DNA from: Epiperipatus broadwayi
Taxonomy: Eukaryota > Onychophora > Udeonychophora > Euonychophora > Peripatidae
DNA: 64,000 bases
NCBI GenBank assembly: GCA_028023455.1
Contig: JAQFVV010012400.1
Location: forward strand, 11,231,748-11,295,747
Reading direction: 5' to 3'
The position numbers and the translations under genes were made by a program. Of the stretch, positions 48,021-60,601 are shown one piece after another. Each line of letters begins with the position of its first letter. The stretch's first letter is position 1. The notes beneath the pieces were generated by a model. The model was not told the origin of the DNA. It ran no database searches and saw nothing but the letters and a program-made list of their open reading frames with translations.

Positions 48021-48924
48021 ATCATTATTTTGGTCAGTTTAACAGCAGAAGAATATAATTTGCTTTTTATTAGTATGCACGGCTTTTTGTTGCGAGAATA
48101 TTATTTAACGTTGAGAAATTAATCGCGTAATGATTTTACTATTATTAAAGCAATATAATATTTAATCATACTTTTTTTTGTCCCATAATTTTTTGATGGG
48201 CTAAGTTTGTTAATTCACTCTTTTTTTTTTTTTAAAACTCAATATGTGAAAATTTCTTCTTTTTTTTTTTTCAAAATAAAATTTCTTACATTTAAAAATT
48301 TTGGTCAATCTTTTGTTGAAAATTATAGGAAAAAATTTAGACTGCCTCTGCAAACTTCTTCCCTCTAACGACTAAAACTGTAAACTAATTTATGGTTGAA
48401 TTGATATTAATAGCTCGAAGGCAATTTGTTGACGCATAAAAAGATCATCATGGAATTTATTAGTGAACTGAACCGGTAATAATATTGTAGTAATATGACG
48501 CGGTCTTTTGCTTATCAAAATCATTATTAGGATCGATTATTGTAAGCTTTATTATAATGTCAGAAGCTTTGTCTCCTTTTAAGCTCCAAATAACATGTTA
48601 TTAATTTCATTTTGTAACCAATCAATATATATTAATGTAAATAAAGTTCTTGTTTAAATATATTTTTCTCATAAATACTAAGCAATTAACTTTCTAACAT
48701 TTAACTGAAAAAAAAAAATTATATCGATATTTTTTCTTCTATATGTAAACAGACATCTGTAATCTACCAAGGCTCAAAAAATTAGTGTGCTTTTAACAAA
48801 AAGAAAATCCTTTGATTCCTCGTTGACATTTTAATAGAACAAAAGAAATTCCTAATGCTCAACTAGCTTGGAATATAACACAGATTTTGTATGGTAAAGA
48901 AATACAGATGCACTGCTTATCATC

Positions 48925-48941
48925 ACACACACACACACAAC
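48925..48941. repeat. (AC)n microsatellite
   Basis: About eight AC units in an otherwise AT-rich stretch. Confidence 0.9.
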
Positions 48942-49782
48942 ACCATGATCTTAAGTTATAACAAAGAAGCTTAGTATTTTTAACTGAAACATGGAAACGA
49001 TTAGGAATAAAAAAAATGAATATATATTTGTATGCGAATTTTTATATTCTATGTACGGCTATACTAAACATCACATGATTACCATTTCTTACGCTTGCTC
49101 ATAATGTTATTAAAACAGATAAAACTCTCCATGGATTACTCTGGCTTGCACTGAGTGGCAGTTTTGCCGGGTTTAGTGATAGATATTAATAAATATGATC
49201 CTCATTTTCCCGAAAATATAATAAATAATTGAAATAATTAGTTTTAATATACAAAACAATTTTAAATGAAATTCTGTGAATAGAAATTAAACATAACAGA
49301 TAAATGTTATTACCACCTATGAATATTCAAACCTAATCCAACTTTCATTTTAAATAAATTCACACTCGTTCAATTATGTCAATATGCGTGTTAATAATTA
49401 TTTCAAATAAGGATTTACTTCAGATTTTATTTACGATTTAAAAAAAAAAGGAACTTTATTGAACCAAAGAATTTTTACATGTACACATGCTTTTTTACAT
49501 GAATACATTTGCATACACATGCTTGCTTAAATAGCAGTCATTTAATTTGACTGAATGAGTTGATGTATAAGATTACATAGATTACAATTTTGAATAGGGG
49601 TATATGATTAAACATTTTAATCTTGGTGTTAAGAAATTTTTTTTAGATTACATTGATTTTATTTGCATAAGTTTAAATGAGAGTCTTAATAGTAGTATAA
49701 ATGAGTACATCTAAGAAATATAAGTTAGAATTTCTGAATTATATCAATTTTGTTTTCCCTTGTTTGAAGTATAGTTCTGTAC

Positions 49783-50138
49783 TTGGTGATTAAGATGAAT
49801 GTTCATGTGTCAAGCTATAGCATTGATTGTTGGTTTAATAATGACTACGTGGCTGCATATATATGTGGATTTACTATGATTTTTTTTCTCTATTTTTTAT
49901 TATGGTTAATTTGTTTTGGAAGGTGGATGGGTGCCTTCTGGTGTTGTCATCTATCAGAAATGTACATCCTATGCACCAGAAGGCATATAGCATAAAAGTT
50001 GTTCCTCTTATTTTTGGTATCGATTTCCCTTGGCATGCGCTAGTGATTTCTTTAATTGTGATATTCGGTTGCCAGTATGTGTTACACATTATTTTTCTTA
50101 CTCCTTCTAATGCTGTGCATTGGTTTTATTACATATAA
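49783..50138 (+). other. Two overlapping hydrophobic open frames, origin unknown
   Basis: Frames of 70 codons (49783-49995) and 91 codons (49863-50138) overlap. Both translate to strongly hydrophobic, membrane-like text (for example ALVISLIVIFGCQYVLHIIF). No domain was recognised. A 12-bp inverted pair, TGCCTTCTGGTG (about 49931) with CACCAGAAGGCA (about 49974), lies inside. T-rich DNA often gives such translations, so this is not called a gene. Confidence 0.2.
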
Positions 50139-50705
50139 AGTATAATTTCCAATTTGTTATTATTAATTGCACTTTGATTTTTGTTTAGCATGGTCTGAAA
50201 CCGAAAATTTTTATTTATCAAAATGTATGATTTTTTTCTGACATCTCATTATCTGTATTATTCATCTGAATATTGAGGCCTCACTATATGTTCAAGCAAA
50301 ATAATTTTCAAAAAGTAATACTTTTTTTTTAAAGCTGCTGCCCTCTTTTGGGGATATTTTTGATAAATATCAGTATAATTCTTAAATGGAAAATGATTAT
50401 ATTATAAATCTGAATATATCTATTTAAAATGCTTATAATATTAGTCAAAGCTATCAAATTATAAAGCCAAAGTTTCTTCATACCTTCAAGTTATGTCATT
50501 ACCTTTTATATATTTGCGGTGATGAGGAAGGTAATATTATTCCAAACAGTTGTTCACGTTGAATGTTAACCCTGCTTTACTTTTTCCAGCATGACAAATC
50601 CAAATTAGGACCCAAATGCCTTTTTTCTTAGTTGCTTGATAATTCATAATTAAAATATCACATCATGAATATATACACTGTTCTAAATAATCGTTTAAAT
50701 AGAAA

Positions 50706-51052
50706 ATGCTGTTATAGTAAATGGCATATACTCCTGCTTAGTGTTCGACAATATGTATAATAAGAAAATGCACTTTCTTACTAAACTCTCTTTAGTTATA
50801 AACAAGATTGTAATAAATGACTAAAGCAGAAGTTTTAAAATAAGAAGGAATTTCTTTATTAAATAAAAATCAATCTGTTTAATAAAATATCTTACAATAA
50901 ATATCTAGAATGATTAAGATTCACCCATTCTATTCTAGTTGTTTATGTCAATCATTTTTCAAAAAAACTTAATAAGAAAGTAGTCTGCTTTTATATTAAT
51001 ATATTGTCAAATCTAAGCAGGAGTATACGCCATTTTCTATATAATCAGCACC
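50706..51052. mobile_element. TIR (MITE-like) element of about 350 bp
   Basis: The left arm 50706-50783 and right arm 50971-51052 are reverse complements, including an exact ACTCCTGCTTAG block and TGACAATAT/TCGACAATAT. The interior is AT-rich without an open frame. Confidence 0.8.
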
Positions 51053-51271
51053 ACTATGATTATGATATTATAAGATATTGAAAGCATGCTTAGCATATTA
51101 TAGTAATCCCACCTGAGGAAGTTCGTATACCTCACTTCCCATTAATTTAGGTTTTTTTCTTAATTCACACTTCTAAGTACTCATATTTTAAATTTAAATG
51201 ATTGTGTAAAAACTTTATATATTTATATATAGCTACAAGTATCAAAGCTGCAGAAAGGAGTTTGCTATTAA

Positions 51272-51418
51272 CTGAAAGGAGACACTTTAATTCCTCTTGG
51301 AGGCCTTAAAGGAATCAAGCAGGGCAAATTCCTAATGTCCACTCCATACGTTCTTGAAGTTATTAATATAGTATATGAGCATGGATGGGCTGCTCACCAA
51401 CATGCATTAACCAGCATG
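51272..51418 (+). other. Unidentified coding-like segment ending at a strong splice donor
   Basis: An open frame from 51272 reads LKGDTLIPLGGLKGIKQGKF and goes on for 29 more codons (MSTPYVLEVINIVYEHGW and beyond). It ends at ATG followed by GTGAGTTT, a good 5' splice site. Codon use and composition look coding-like and unlike the AT-rich flanks. I do not recognise the family. It could be an exon of an unknown gene, part of a different retroelement, or the 5' region of the RTE copy just downstream. Confidence 0.35.
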
Positions 51419-51599
51419 GTGAGTTTATTGGCTTTTAACCTCTGAGTTTAAGGATATTTTTTCCAATATATACAATCATGACAGACAAAAATAAATCATG
51501 GCTCTTATTCCCAGGAGGCTGTAAAGTCACTAACCAAGGCAGTGGTTGGTGGCTGAAGGTGGAGGGTGCTAAGAATCCCCTGATTGCGGACTCAGGCTG

Positions 51600-52380
51600 C
51601 CATTTGATGATGACTTTTTATTTAGGTGCTTACAACTGCAGATCACTTTCAAGTGAAGGAAGATTGCAAGAGTTAGAAGAACTGTCTTATATTAAATGGG
51701 ACATTATTGGACTTTGTGAAGTTAGAAGAAAAGATGAAGAAACAATTGATTTAAAAAGTGGACATATACTCTACTATAAAGGCACAAATATTGGAAATAC
51801 AAGTGGAGTAGGATTCATTATAAATAAAAATGGAAGAATAACATTGTGGAGATTGATGGTGTATCAGACAGAGTGGCAAGATTAGTTTTACAACTTAATA
51901 GCAGATACCAAATGCAGATAATTCAGGTTTATGCCCCAACAAGTTCTCATAGTGATGAAGTAGTAGAAGATTTTTATATGGATGTACAAAAGGCTTTTGA
52001 TCAGAATAAACAACATTTTAAAATTGTTATGAGAGACTTTAATGCTAGAATTGGTAAACAAATGAAAGATAAAAATGCTGTAGGTAATTTTGGTTATGGT
52101 AATAGAAATGAGAGAGGACATAGACTTGTGGAGTTTGCAGAAAAAGAAAAACTTTATATTATGAATTCTTTTTTTTTTGAGAAAAATGTTAAAAGGAAAT
52201 GGACATGGAAGCATCCAAATGAAGGTACAGCAGAATTGGATTATATTTTGACTAACAGAAAATATATATTTCAAGATTGTAATGTTCTTAATAAATTTAA
52301 TAAGGAAGTGATCATCGATTAGTAAGATGTAAGATACATGTTAATGCAAAACTAGAGAGACAAAAATTATTAAGAAAAAC
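51600..52380 (+). pseudogene. RTE endonuclease domain (broken)
   Basis: Motifs in order: YNCRSLSSEGRLQELEE, then IIGLCEVRR (catalytic Glu), GVGFIINK, QVYAPTSSHSDE, the DFNARIG box, RGHRLVEFAEKEKLYIMNS, WTWKHPNEGTAELDYIL, and DHRLVRCK as the terminal His motif. The last is reached only after a one-base frame change at about 52310. The box that is normally GDFN reads RDFN here (codon 52032-52034 is Arg), a change expected to hurt activity. A frame change near 51.85 kb separates the first third. Confidence 0.9.
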
Positions 52381-54356
52381 AATATTTACAGTTGATATTC
52401 CTAATCTTCAGAAACATCCTAATGAATTTAAATTAGAACTTACAAATCGGTTTCAAATATTAGTAGATTTTGAACATGATTCAGATTTGAATGACATTAA
52501 TATGAAAATAATTGATACACTTTTAAAAACTGCAACAAAGGTAGCTGGTAGAAAAAAGCAGCAATTGACCAATAAAATTTCTACTGAGACTAGAGAATTT
52601 ATGAAGAAAAGAAGGAATATGAAGATATACAACAATGATGCATTAAAAAAGATTGAATATCTCGAATTTTGTAAAATGGTGCGGAAAAGAATTGAAAATG
52701 ATATAAGAAAGTATAATTGTGAACTAGCAAGGAAAGCTGTAGAAGAGAATAAAAGTCTAAAGAGTGTAAAACAACATTTTGGTATTGGTAGGAAATTTAT
52801 ATCTGCAATAAGAAAAAAAGATGGCATTATTATTAAAAAGAGAGATGACATCATGAAATGTGTAGAAGACTTCTATCTAGAATTATATAGTAATAAAGAA
52901 CAAGTGCCTCCTATACCTATTATATCTTCCAAATTGCCCAGAATTTTGAATAAGGAAGTGAGACATGCAATTAAATTTATGAAGAAAGGGAAGGCTCCAG
53001 GTAATGATGCAATTATAATTGATATCTTAAAAGAAGCAGGTGATGAAATAGAATTTTTTTTAGCAAAGTTATATACCAAATGTCTAAATGATAAAGATGT
53101 ACCAAATGATTGGAAGAATGCAGTATTAATATTAATATTTAAAAAAGGTGATAAAGAAGATATTAGAAATTACAGACCTATCAGTTTTATACAAAATTTT
53201 TACTAAGATAATTACAACTTGTCTACAAAAAACACTGGATTTCCACCAACCAAGAGAACAAGCTGGATTTAAAAGTGGTTTTAGTACAGTAGATCATATC
53301 CAGGTATTGAGAGAAGTTATAAAAAGGACAAATGCATATGAGTTGACATTATGCTTAGGATTTGTAAATCATGAAAAGGCATTTGATTCTATAAACATTT
53401 CTTCAGTGATTAAAGTATTGGATCATCAATATATAGATCCAGGAAATTGTCATATTTTAAAGAATATTTATAAAAATGTAACAGCAACAATTAGATTACA
53501 TAATGATAGTATGAAAATCAACATTGAAAAGGGTATAAGACAGGGTGACTTCATATCTCCAATACTTTTTACAGCAGTGCTGCAAGAAGTATTTTGTGGA
53601 TTAAAATGGAAAGCTAAAGAAGTGAAAGTAAATGGAGATTATTTAAGACATTTAGATTTTGCAGATGATGTAGTTGTTTTTGCAAATAATGCTTTAGAGC
53701 TACAGAAAATGTTGCAGGAGTTATCAGATGAAAGTAGGAAAGTAGGACTAAAGATAAATGTTAAAAAGACTAAAGTAATGTTTAATAGATTTTCTCAAAA
53801 TATGAAAATAAAGATTGATTATGATGAGTTAGAAGAAGTTAACAGTTACAAATACCTTGGTCAGATTATTAATACAGATGGAAACATAATGGATGAAATT
53901 AATCATAGAATTAAACTTGGTTGGAGTGCTTTTGGTAGAAATAACTTGATACTAAAAGGAAATATGCCTATGTGTTTGAAAAGGAAGGTTTTTAATAAAT
54001 GAGTTTTGCCAGTTCTTACTTATGGATCTGAGACTTGGACACTTAATAGACGAGCAATACAGAGTCTTCAGACCACTCAAAGAAGTATGGAGAGATGCAT
54101 GTTGGGAGTAACAAGAAGAGATCGAAAATGCAATGTATGGGTAAGAGAACAAACAGGTGTTGCTGACCTCATTGAAAAAATTAAAAGACTGAAGTGTAGT
54201 TGGGTTGGACATATTGCTAGAATAGATGATAATAGATGGACAATTGAAATTTTGAACTGGATTCCAAGAGATTGTAAAAGACCCAGAAAGAGACCACATG
54301 TGAGATGCATGGATGAAATAAGAAGGTTGCAGGGTGATGTGGAGAAGAGAAGCTAA
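52381..54356 (+). pseudogene. RTE reverse transcriptase domain (broken)
   Basis: Motifs in order: a coiled, Lys-rich linker; [33 protein letters not shown]; a frame change near 53180; then [35 protein letters not shown] (motif A); GIRQGDFISPILF (motif B); FADD (53658-53669, motif C); KTKVMFN; YKYLGQII. After an in-frame TGA at 54000-54002 come LTYGSETWTL and WVGHIARIDD, the usual RTE carboxy end. In motif A the first Asp is Asn (53367-53369), which should abolish catalysis even if the frame were intact. Confidence 0.92.
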
Positions 54357-54644
54357 AGATAGGAAGAAATGGATTGAACTTGGAGAGACCTTTATCCTTC
54401 AGTGGATTGATAATGGTTGATGATGATGATGATGACAAGTATCAAATTGTTATGCACCCATATTTTTGATATCCATTTTAGATAAATAATGATCATTAAT
54501 AATCGTTTATTAGAATAGATATTATTATATTATTTCTGACCCCGAGAGCAACATTAAATTTGTCTTTAATTGATATCCTAATTCATATGTTTTTAGAATA
54601 TTAGTGGAAGGAATGATTTAGCATATTTAAAATATAAATATCAT

Positions 54645-55015
54645 TTTCAATTATTATCAGTGCACTGCAGAATAAAGGTCTCCAAATTTAATCTAGTTAC
54701 TATCCATACACACTAGCAAATTTCTTTATTTTATTTATATATCTCACTTATGGGTTTTTTCTAGGTATTTGCCAATCTCTTGAAATCCAGTTTAAACTTC
54801 AATGATTAATCTATTATTATCGCTTCTAACAATATGTCCAGCCTAGCTCCATTTTAATTTTTTAATTTTTTTAATGATGTCTGATAAATCTGATTTCTCT
54901 CTCATCCATGAATTTTGGTTTTAATTTCTTGTTAATATCAACACACATCTCTCCATACTTCATTGATTGGTCTAAAATATTTATATTCCTCTCTTGTTAT
55001 GTGTCAAAGTCTGTC
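54645..55015 (-). mobile_element. 3' fragment of a decayed RTE copy
   Basis: On the minus strand, broken frames match the carboxy end of the RTE copy next door: TNQSMKYGEMCV (compare TQRSMERCML), MDEREI, KKIKKLKW- and GWTYC-like pieces, and LETFILQC near the end. It is much older than its neighbour and lies in the opposite orientation about 0.2 kb away. Confidence 0.7.
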
Positions 55016-55134
55016 ATCACTCTTTGTCACTCTTTTTTCTTTATCTACACATATGTATTTACAATAATGAAGTATAACAGTTATAATAAATCTTACAAAT
55101 AGTTATTATAAAATGCAAAAAAGTACTTTCGACT

Positions 55135-55205
55135 ATTTTTGTAACCTTCTTCAAGTGAAAATCATTTAAATGGTTTTCACTTGAAGAGGGCTGTAAAATA
55201 ACTGA
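55135..55205. repeat. Short inverted repeat (hairpin)
   Basis: CTTCTTCAAGTGAAAATCAT and ATGGTTTTCACTTGAAGAGG are near-exact reverse complements around TTTAA. The arms extend imperfectly to about 30 bp each. Confidence 0.85.
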
Positions 55206-56540
55206 AAGCATTTTTGTGATTTGTTATCACTTTATTATTTTATTACAATAATTAATTTATAATGCATATTTAATTTGATTTACACACACATATATATAAA
55301 TTTTCAGACATAAAAAATAATTGGTTCTACTTAAATGCAATGTATTCTTAATTTTTACCCTTTCACATTTTTGTCTATATATATATATTTTGCTATTAAC
55401 TAATGTCATTTTTCTTCTTCTATCCCAATTTTATTATTAGCTGTCCACAGATTTTTTTTTTTGTTGTCTCATAGAATTTTCTAAATGTATATTCAGAAAA
55501 AGAAATTTATTATCAAATAAGAGCTAGTTAGTTTTCTTTCCATGTTTTAATATTGAATCTCTTTATACCAATTCTATTACTGCTTATACATGTCTCTTTA
55601 CAAAATCTCAACCTAACCATTTTTATATATTCTTTGCTGCTTTGCATATATCTCACATTTTCCAATTTAATTTTCATCATTTCTTTCTTAATAGGCCTTC
55701 ACTATTATATATGCTTGGGTTAAAATGGCAACCCTTTCCATAATATTACACTTTTTAATTATATTTCATTAATTACAATTCAAAATGGATGTTATAATTT
55801 AATTTGTATATTCAAATATATATAAAAGAATATATTCCACAAGAGTGTGTAGTAAATGCAACAATAAAACTTCAATTTTTTTTGCTAAACCAAGCTTTCA
55901 ATACAGAGTATTCTTAACAAATCAAGACTACAATAAAACATAACAAACCTAAATACCTATAAACTATAAATCAAGCAATCCATTATTGAAAAGAAGAATG
56001 CCATTGGTTAATCCATTGTATTAGACAACCAATTCTTGTTAGGACGAATGCTATTGGCTCTAATATTAATGGGATTTTTGAGATTAATTATATGCAAGTT
56101 TTTTTCATTTCATAATTTTATGATTATTTTTTAGACAAATAATTTTAGTGACAGCAGGTTTAAGCAAATGATTAGATTTTTCTCATGATCAACAAATACT
56201 GAGCTATAAATATAAAGACTGGAATAATAAACTTCCAAACACCTAATGTCTGTGCTCCAGCCTCTTTATCAAATTGCCCAACACACATAAAAGGAACATT
56301 TATGTTTACTTTCTCTGATTTTATGAGAGATGGCAGATCTAATAAATGATATTATTCAGGCTAAATCTTAAATCAAATATATATATATAAACAAAGTTCC
56401 TTTCAATATGGCTAAACATTGAACTTCATAGGATAGAGATAATTTCTACTCATTTTTAAATCTTTGTGAATTAATAATCTAAAGTTGAATATGCTATACC
56501 TTATAAATATAGGATTACAAAGTACATGTAATCATTTTAT
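55206..56540. other. No gene seen
   Basis: AT-rich intergenic DNA with TA-rich tracts (55379-55389). Two similar words, GAATGCCATTGGTT and GAATGCTATTGGCT, occur about 50 bp apart near 56.0 kb. Nothing coding. Confidence 0.6.
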
Positions 56541-56544
56541 ATAT

Positions 56545-56885
56545 AAGGTATATGAGCAGACTTTCACAAGACCACCACTCTCCACTCTATCTCATAACAC
56601 TAATACACTTGAACACATATATGTCAAAAAGATAATCATCAGTATACGTATTTCATGCTAAATCAGCAATCATTTGTTGGTCCTGATTATCATTTCTACA
56701 CATATATGCAATAAGTGCTCAGATATATATTAAGATAGCCAATCTTCATACTTTAATGGACAGGCTTCAATCCACTCCACATTCCAACTCCTCAATCATT
56801 CTTCCAATTGAAAATCTGATGGTAGTCTGAGATTCTCATCACATCCATGTTGACCCAAAGTCAATCAAACAATGAGTGGATGTAA
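56545..56885 (-). mobile_element. Single hammerhead-repeat unit with decayed core
   Basis: Same order as the left unit at 24.1 kb: a tail with AATACACTTGAACACATATA, then the ribozyme region, AAGTGCTCAG, TTAAGATAGCCAATCTT, ACTTTAATGGACAGGCTT and CATCCATGTTGAC. The core on the minus strand reads CAAATGA (56670-56676) for CTGATGA; GAAA and TACGTATA remain. Predicted inactive. Confidence 0.75.
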
Positions 56886-56889
56886 TTAG

Positions 56890-59236
56890 TTATCAAATCA
56901 CTAGATATATTATTGGATTAACTATTGCATAACATTGGACCACTCTACAGTATTGATTTATTTTTTTATTCTCTCAAATACTATTCATAATTTTATTTTC
57001 AGCCCTAATAATTGTTTCTATCAGTAACTACTATACCCACCTCTCCCATTTGTCTTTCACCTATAATTTGTCACCAATTCTTTGACTAAATTAACAATAT
57101 TTTTCTCTCTCAAATTATGCATACTATGAGAACATTTATGTTTCTTATTTTCCAAAAATTAAATATTTAAAAGACAATCATTGCATTTTTATAGTATGTG
57201 AATTTGTTACTCAGATTTTGTACATGCATTTGAAATATCACTAGAGAACAACTAACATCACAGTCTTAAATTCACTTCAGTTTTCATTATCTCAAAAATC
57301 TCTACAAGAATTTAAGGTTTAAATTAGAGTCACATTTATAAATTTAGATGCTTAACCAAAACCATACCCATATAAATCTTTTGCACATATTCTGCCTCAT
57401 CATCTGCCACAAACTAAATCTAATCAAGATGTTATTCAATTTATATGATATTTTGCCAGTATTCCTCCCCTCCCCTTCCTTTTTTAAAGCATTTTGTACT
57501 TCTTTTACAATGCAAAAAATGTTGTCTAGTGATATCACATCTATCTGAAAACTCCAATGATTTGAGTTAAAATCGGAATCAGATGACTTTAAAATTTTTA
57601 ATAGATTCTATTCAGGATTCGATTTTTTCTTTCAAATAACTAGCCCAGCTAACTATCCAATATTTGTCAGTATTTGGATATTTCACTATTCTTAGCTAGA
57701 AGATAAAATAAAGCTGGAAAGCAGTTTAAATTTTCATCACTTCCTAAATTGTTCTCCTATGAAAGATGTTGGATGGATGGAACTTTATCCTGCAATGGGA
57801 TATTTAAAGGCTGACCATTATTTTTCGCCCAATGCATTTATATACCAACTCGATATACCATAGTTTTATAATTCCGTCATAATTTTTCTGTGGAAATTAT
57901 ACCAACATAAAATTCCATCAACTTTGATTTTATATTTAATCTGTAGTAGTTAACTTGAACTTTTTCTGACTCCTGTCGAACTCATCCCCCCCCCTCCCTT
58001 TTTTGTATTATATTTTTAATCAAAATCATATTTTATGCGGTTTAAAGAAATATTTTTGAATCGACGTCCAATCTGTTAACCATTTGATTATTTTTTGTGT
58101 CAACTTTAGTACAGTGATTTAAGGGCGAACGAATTTTGCATCACTACTCAATATGCTAACTTCGGAACTCAAAGTCTCATGATCTCTCAAGCGACGACTT
58201 ATTTGACTACATATATTTTTATTCTACATTATGTCATCGTGAAGTAAAGTAATATACGCCCGGTCCAAATTTGCCTGTAATGGATGTTAGCTATTTCAAT
58301 TTAAATAAATCCTAATAATTTTTTTATATCTCATTTTTCAATAATTTCTTTGCCCCCCCCCCCTTCACTATTTCATTTCTAATTTATTTTTCACCCATTC
58401 TATTAAAAAGAAATAATTTTTAAAAAATTCTGAAGTTGCTTAGGCAGTCCTGTCCTCTTACGGACACATGAAAAACTAATATTCACGAAGAGTTAAAATT
58501 AGAAGTTTGATCATGTAACTTAAAGAATTCTAACTAAAAATATATTTCTCCATATTTTTTTCTTTTTTATGTTTTCGTTTTTTTAATTAATTGTATTTAT
58601 TCGTACAATATATATTTTACGGATTTTTAAAAATCTTTGTTGTTCAAATTACAATTTTTGTTTATATTACTGCATTTTTTTTTTTTTTTATTACTGCATT
58701 TTACGATGAAATGCTTAGAAGTGTATGATAAGCCTAATTTTCAATAGAAGAAAATCTTCCAAATAACTATTAATGAGCACTAATTTTTTTTTTAAAAAAG
58801 CAACAACTGCGTGGTATATTTCAATTTATTGAAAAATCCCTAATTTATTTAAATTGCGAAAGTCATTGAACCTAATATGCGGAACATGTCCTCTTAGAAT
58901 TAACTTGCTTCCCAAAAGTATTATGAAAAAAAAAGTATTAAGACTAAATTCATTAAATCGAAAAAGTAATCTAAAATTATTATCTTTTCTAAATTTGAAA
59001 TAATTCTATCCTAAAAAATAAATAAGGAGTTACAAAGAATAATCATATCAAAAAACTAAAACGCATTAACACAAAAAAAATGAAGACTGCAATCGAATTA
59101 ATTGCCATCTGATAAACATTTTCTAAAATATGAGTTTAATTAAAAAGATAACAATATTGTGCCTTTAGAAAGTGAAAACTACATTTAATTATTAGTAAAG
59201 AGTAACAAAGTTTGGAAGAAAATATTCAATATATTC
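56890..59236. other. No gene seen
   Basis: AT-rich sequence with pyrimidine tracts and C runs (57988-57996, 58353-58362), and T runs (58675-58689). No exon, RNA gene or repeat was recognised. Confidence 0.6.
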
Positions 59237-59370
59237 TTGTCTTTGTTTATTATTATTTTTACCCCCCTGTGTCAAAGCGTCAGCCGGGAAGCGAACCCGC
59301 GACAACTGCTTGTAAGACTGCTGTGCTGACCACTCGGTCCCCAACGCTTGACATTGTCTTTGTTTATTAT
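59237..59370 (-). pseudogene. tRNA-derived retrocopy with 17-bp target-site duplication
   Basis: The insert 59254-59353 (minus) has GGACCGAGTGG (A box-like) and GCGGGTTCGCTTCCCGG, a well-formed T arm with B box GGTTCGCTTCC. Its ends TGTCAAGCG and CGCTTTGACA pair. A GGGGGGTAAAAA tail follows. The direct repeat TTGTCTTTGTTTATTAT (59237-59253 and 59354-59370) flanks it exactly. The anticodon stem is mismatched, so it is not a functional tRNA. About 80 % similar by eye to the copy at 42.0 kb, pointing to a common tRNA-like or SINE source. Confidence 0.85.
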
Positions 59371-60578
59371 AATTATCAGTTAGATTAAATTTTAGTTTTA
59401 TAAAACAAAATGACTACCTTTTATATAAACCAGATTAGTTGTTACATATCCAAAAAATTTTGATTCTTGCATCTAATCAAAAACTGTTTGCAATACTGCA
59501 TTTTAAAAAACATTTCCATTAAAAGCCCATTAAGAAATTACAGCAGTCGATTTAAGAAAGTAAACTGTATTATGCTGGAGAAATTGAATACATTGATTCA
59601 TGAATATATTCTATCTTCTGCTTGAATTTAACACAAATTATATTTATCAGCAAACTGTTTGATTCATAAAAATAACTAAAATGCAAAATAACTTTTTTTT
59701 AATGTTAACATGCCAACTTTTCGATTATTGGAAGAATGCCTTTGAAGTTAGAAAAAACAAAACAGGAAAACTGATAAAGTCACTTCACCAATATTTATTA
59801 TTAAAAATGTAAGAATCTTAGGTTTGACAGGTAATAAAATTATCTTCAATTCAGTAAATTAAGCATTGCTGCTTCTAAACAAGTACTCATTAAAATTGGA
59901 CTTCATTATCACTTAACCTGCTCGATCCAATGCAGTAAAAGAATCCAATCATTTTGATGAAAATGTCTCTCGTTGACATAAGATTGCTGTGCTACAATTA
60001 ACACCATTGTTAAAAACTAAGCATCATCTTGACTAGATTTTGTTATGGTCAAATTAAACCTTATACAATATTAGCCTACCTATGCATCTTAATGCAGGGA
60101 TAGAAAAACAGATTTGACAGTTACGTATTCCTTGATCAAAGATCTACCTGTTACTTCTGATACCTGATGTCTGAAGCAGAAAACCAATCACTTATTATTA
60201 CTAGTTCTCACTCTTGAACATCTTATTGATAAACCAGAAGAGAGAAAGTTTGAATATTTTTTAAATAAAGTTATGAAAACATCTGATATGAATTGAACAG
60301 AGAATCAAGGGAATACTCTTCAAAATGGTGGATCAGCGTTCAGATAATGAATCTTTAAATAATGGAATGACTAATCATCAGAGAAAACAGTTTTTTCTAG
60401 CATACCAATGATTCATTTAATGATTATTATACCAATAATCTGAGGAATAAAAAAATTAATAAGACTATATAAAGTTTTGATCCACTATCCTATTGGCTTT
60501 CACATATTGACTGAACCCAATTAAACCTTTGCATTTCATCTTTAATTATTACTATTATATACAAATCGAATAATAGGC

Positions 60579-60601
60579 CTGCACAATGTGTTATTGTGCA
60601 G
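60579..60601. repeat. Short hairpin, 9-bp stem
   Basis: CTGCACAAT, loop GTGTT, ATTGTGCAG: a perfect 9-bp stem. No T run typical of a terminator function follows. Significance unknown. Confidence 0.7.

Larger units (their letters stand above)
51440..54436 (+). mobile_element. RTE-type non-LTR retrotransposon, nearly full length, dead
   Basis: One element of about 3 kb with an AP endonuclease followed by a reverse transcriptase and the RTE-style 3' end TTGATGATGATGATGATGAC. No long poly-A tail and no clear target duplication. The reading frame is broken near 51.85, 52.31 and 53.18 kb and by a TGA at 54000-54002, so it cannot make an intact protein. Sequence of this kind is often annotated in animals as craniofacial development protein 2-like or endonuclease-reverse transcriptase. 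Related copies lie at 37.7 and 54.6 kb. Confidence 0.92.

Noticed and set aside
52453-52854. 133-codon open frame on the minus strand
   Set aside because: Antisense shadow of the RTE reverse transcriptase, as are the other minus-strand frames at 51888-52274 and 53952-54438.
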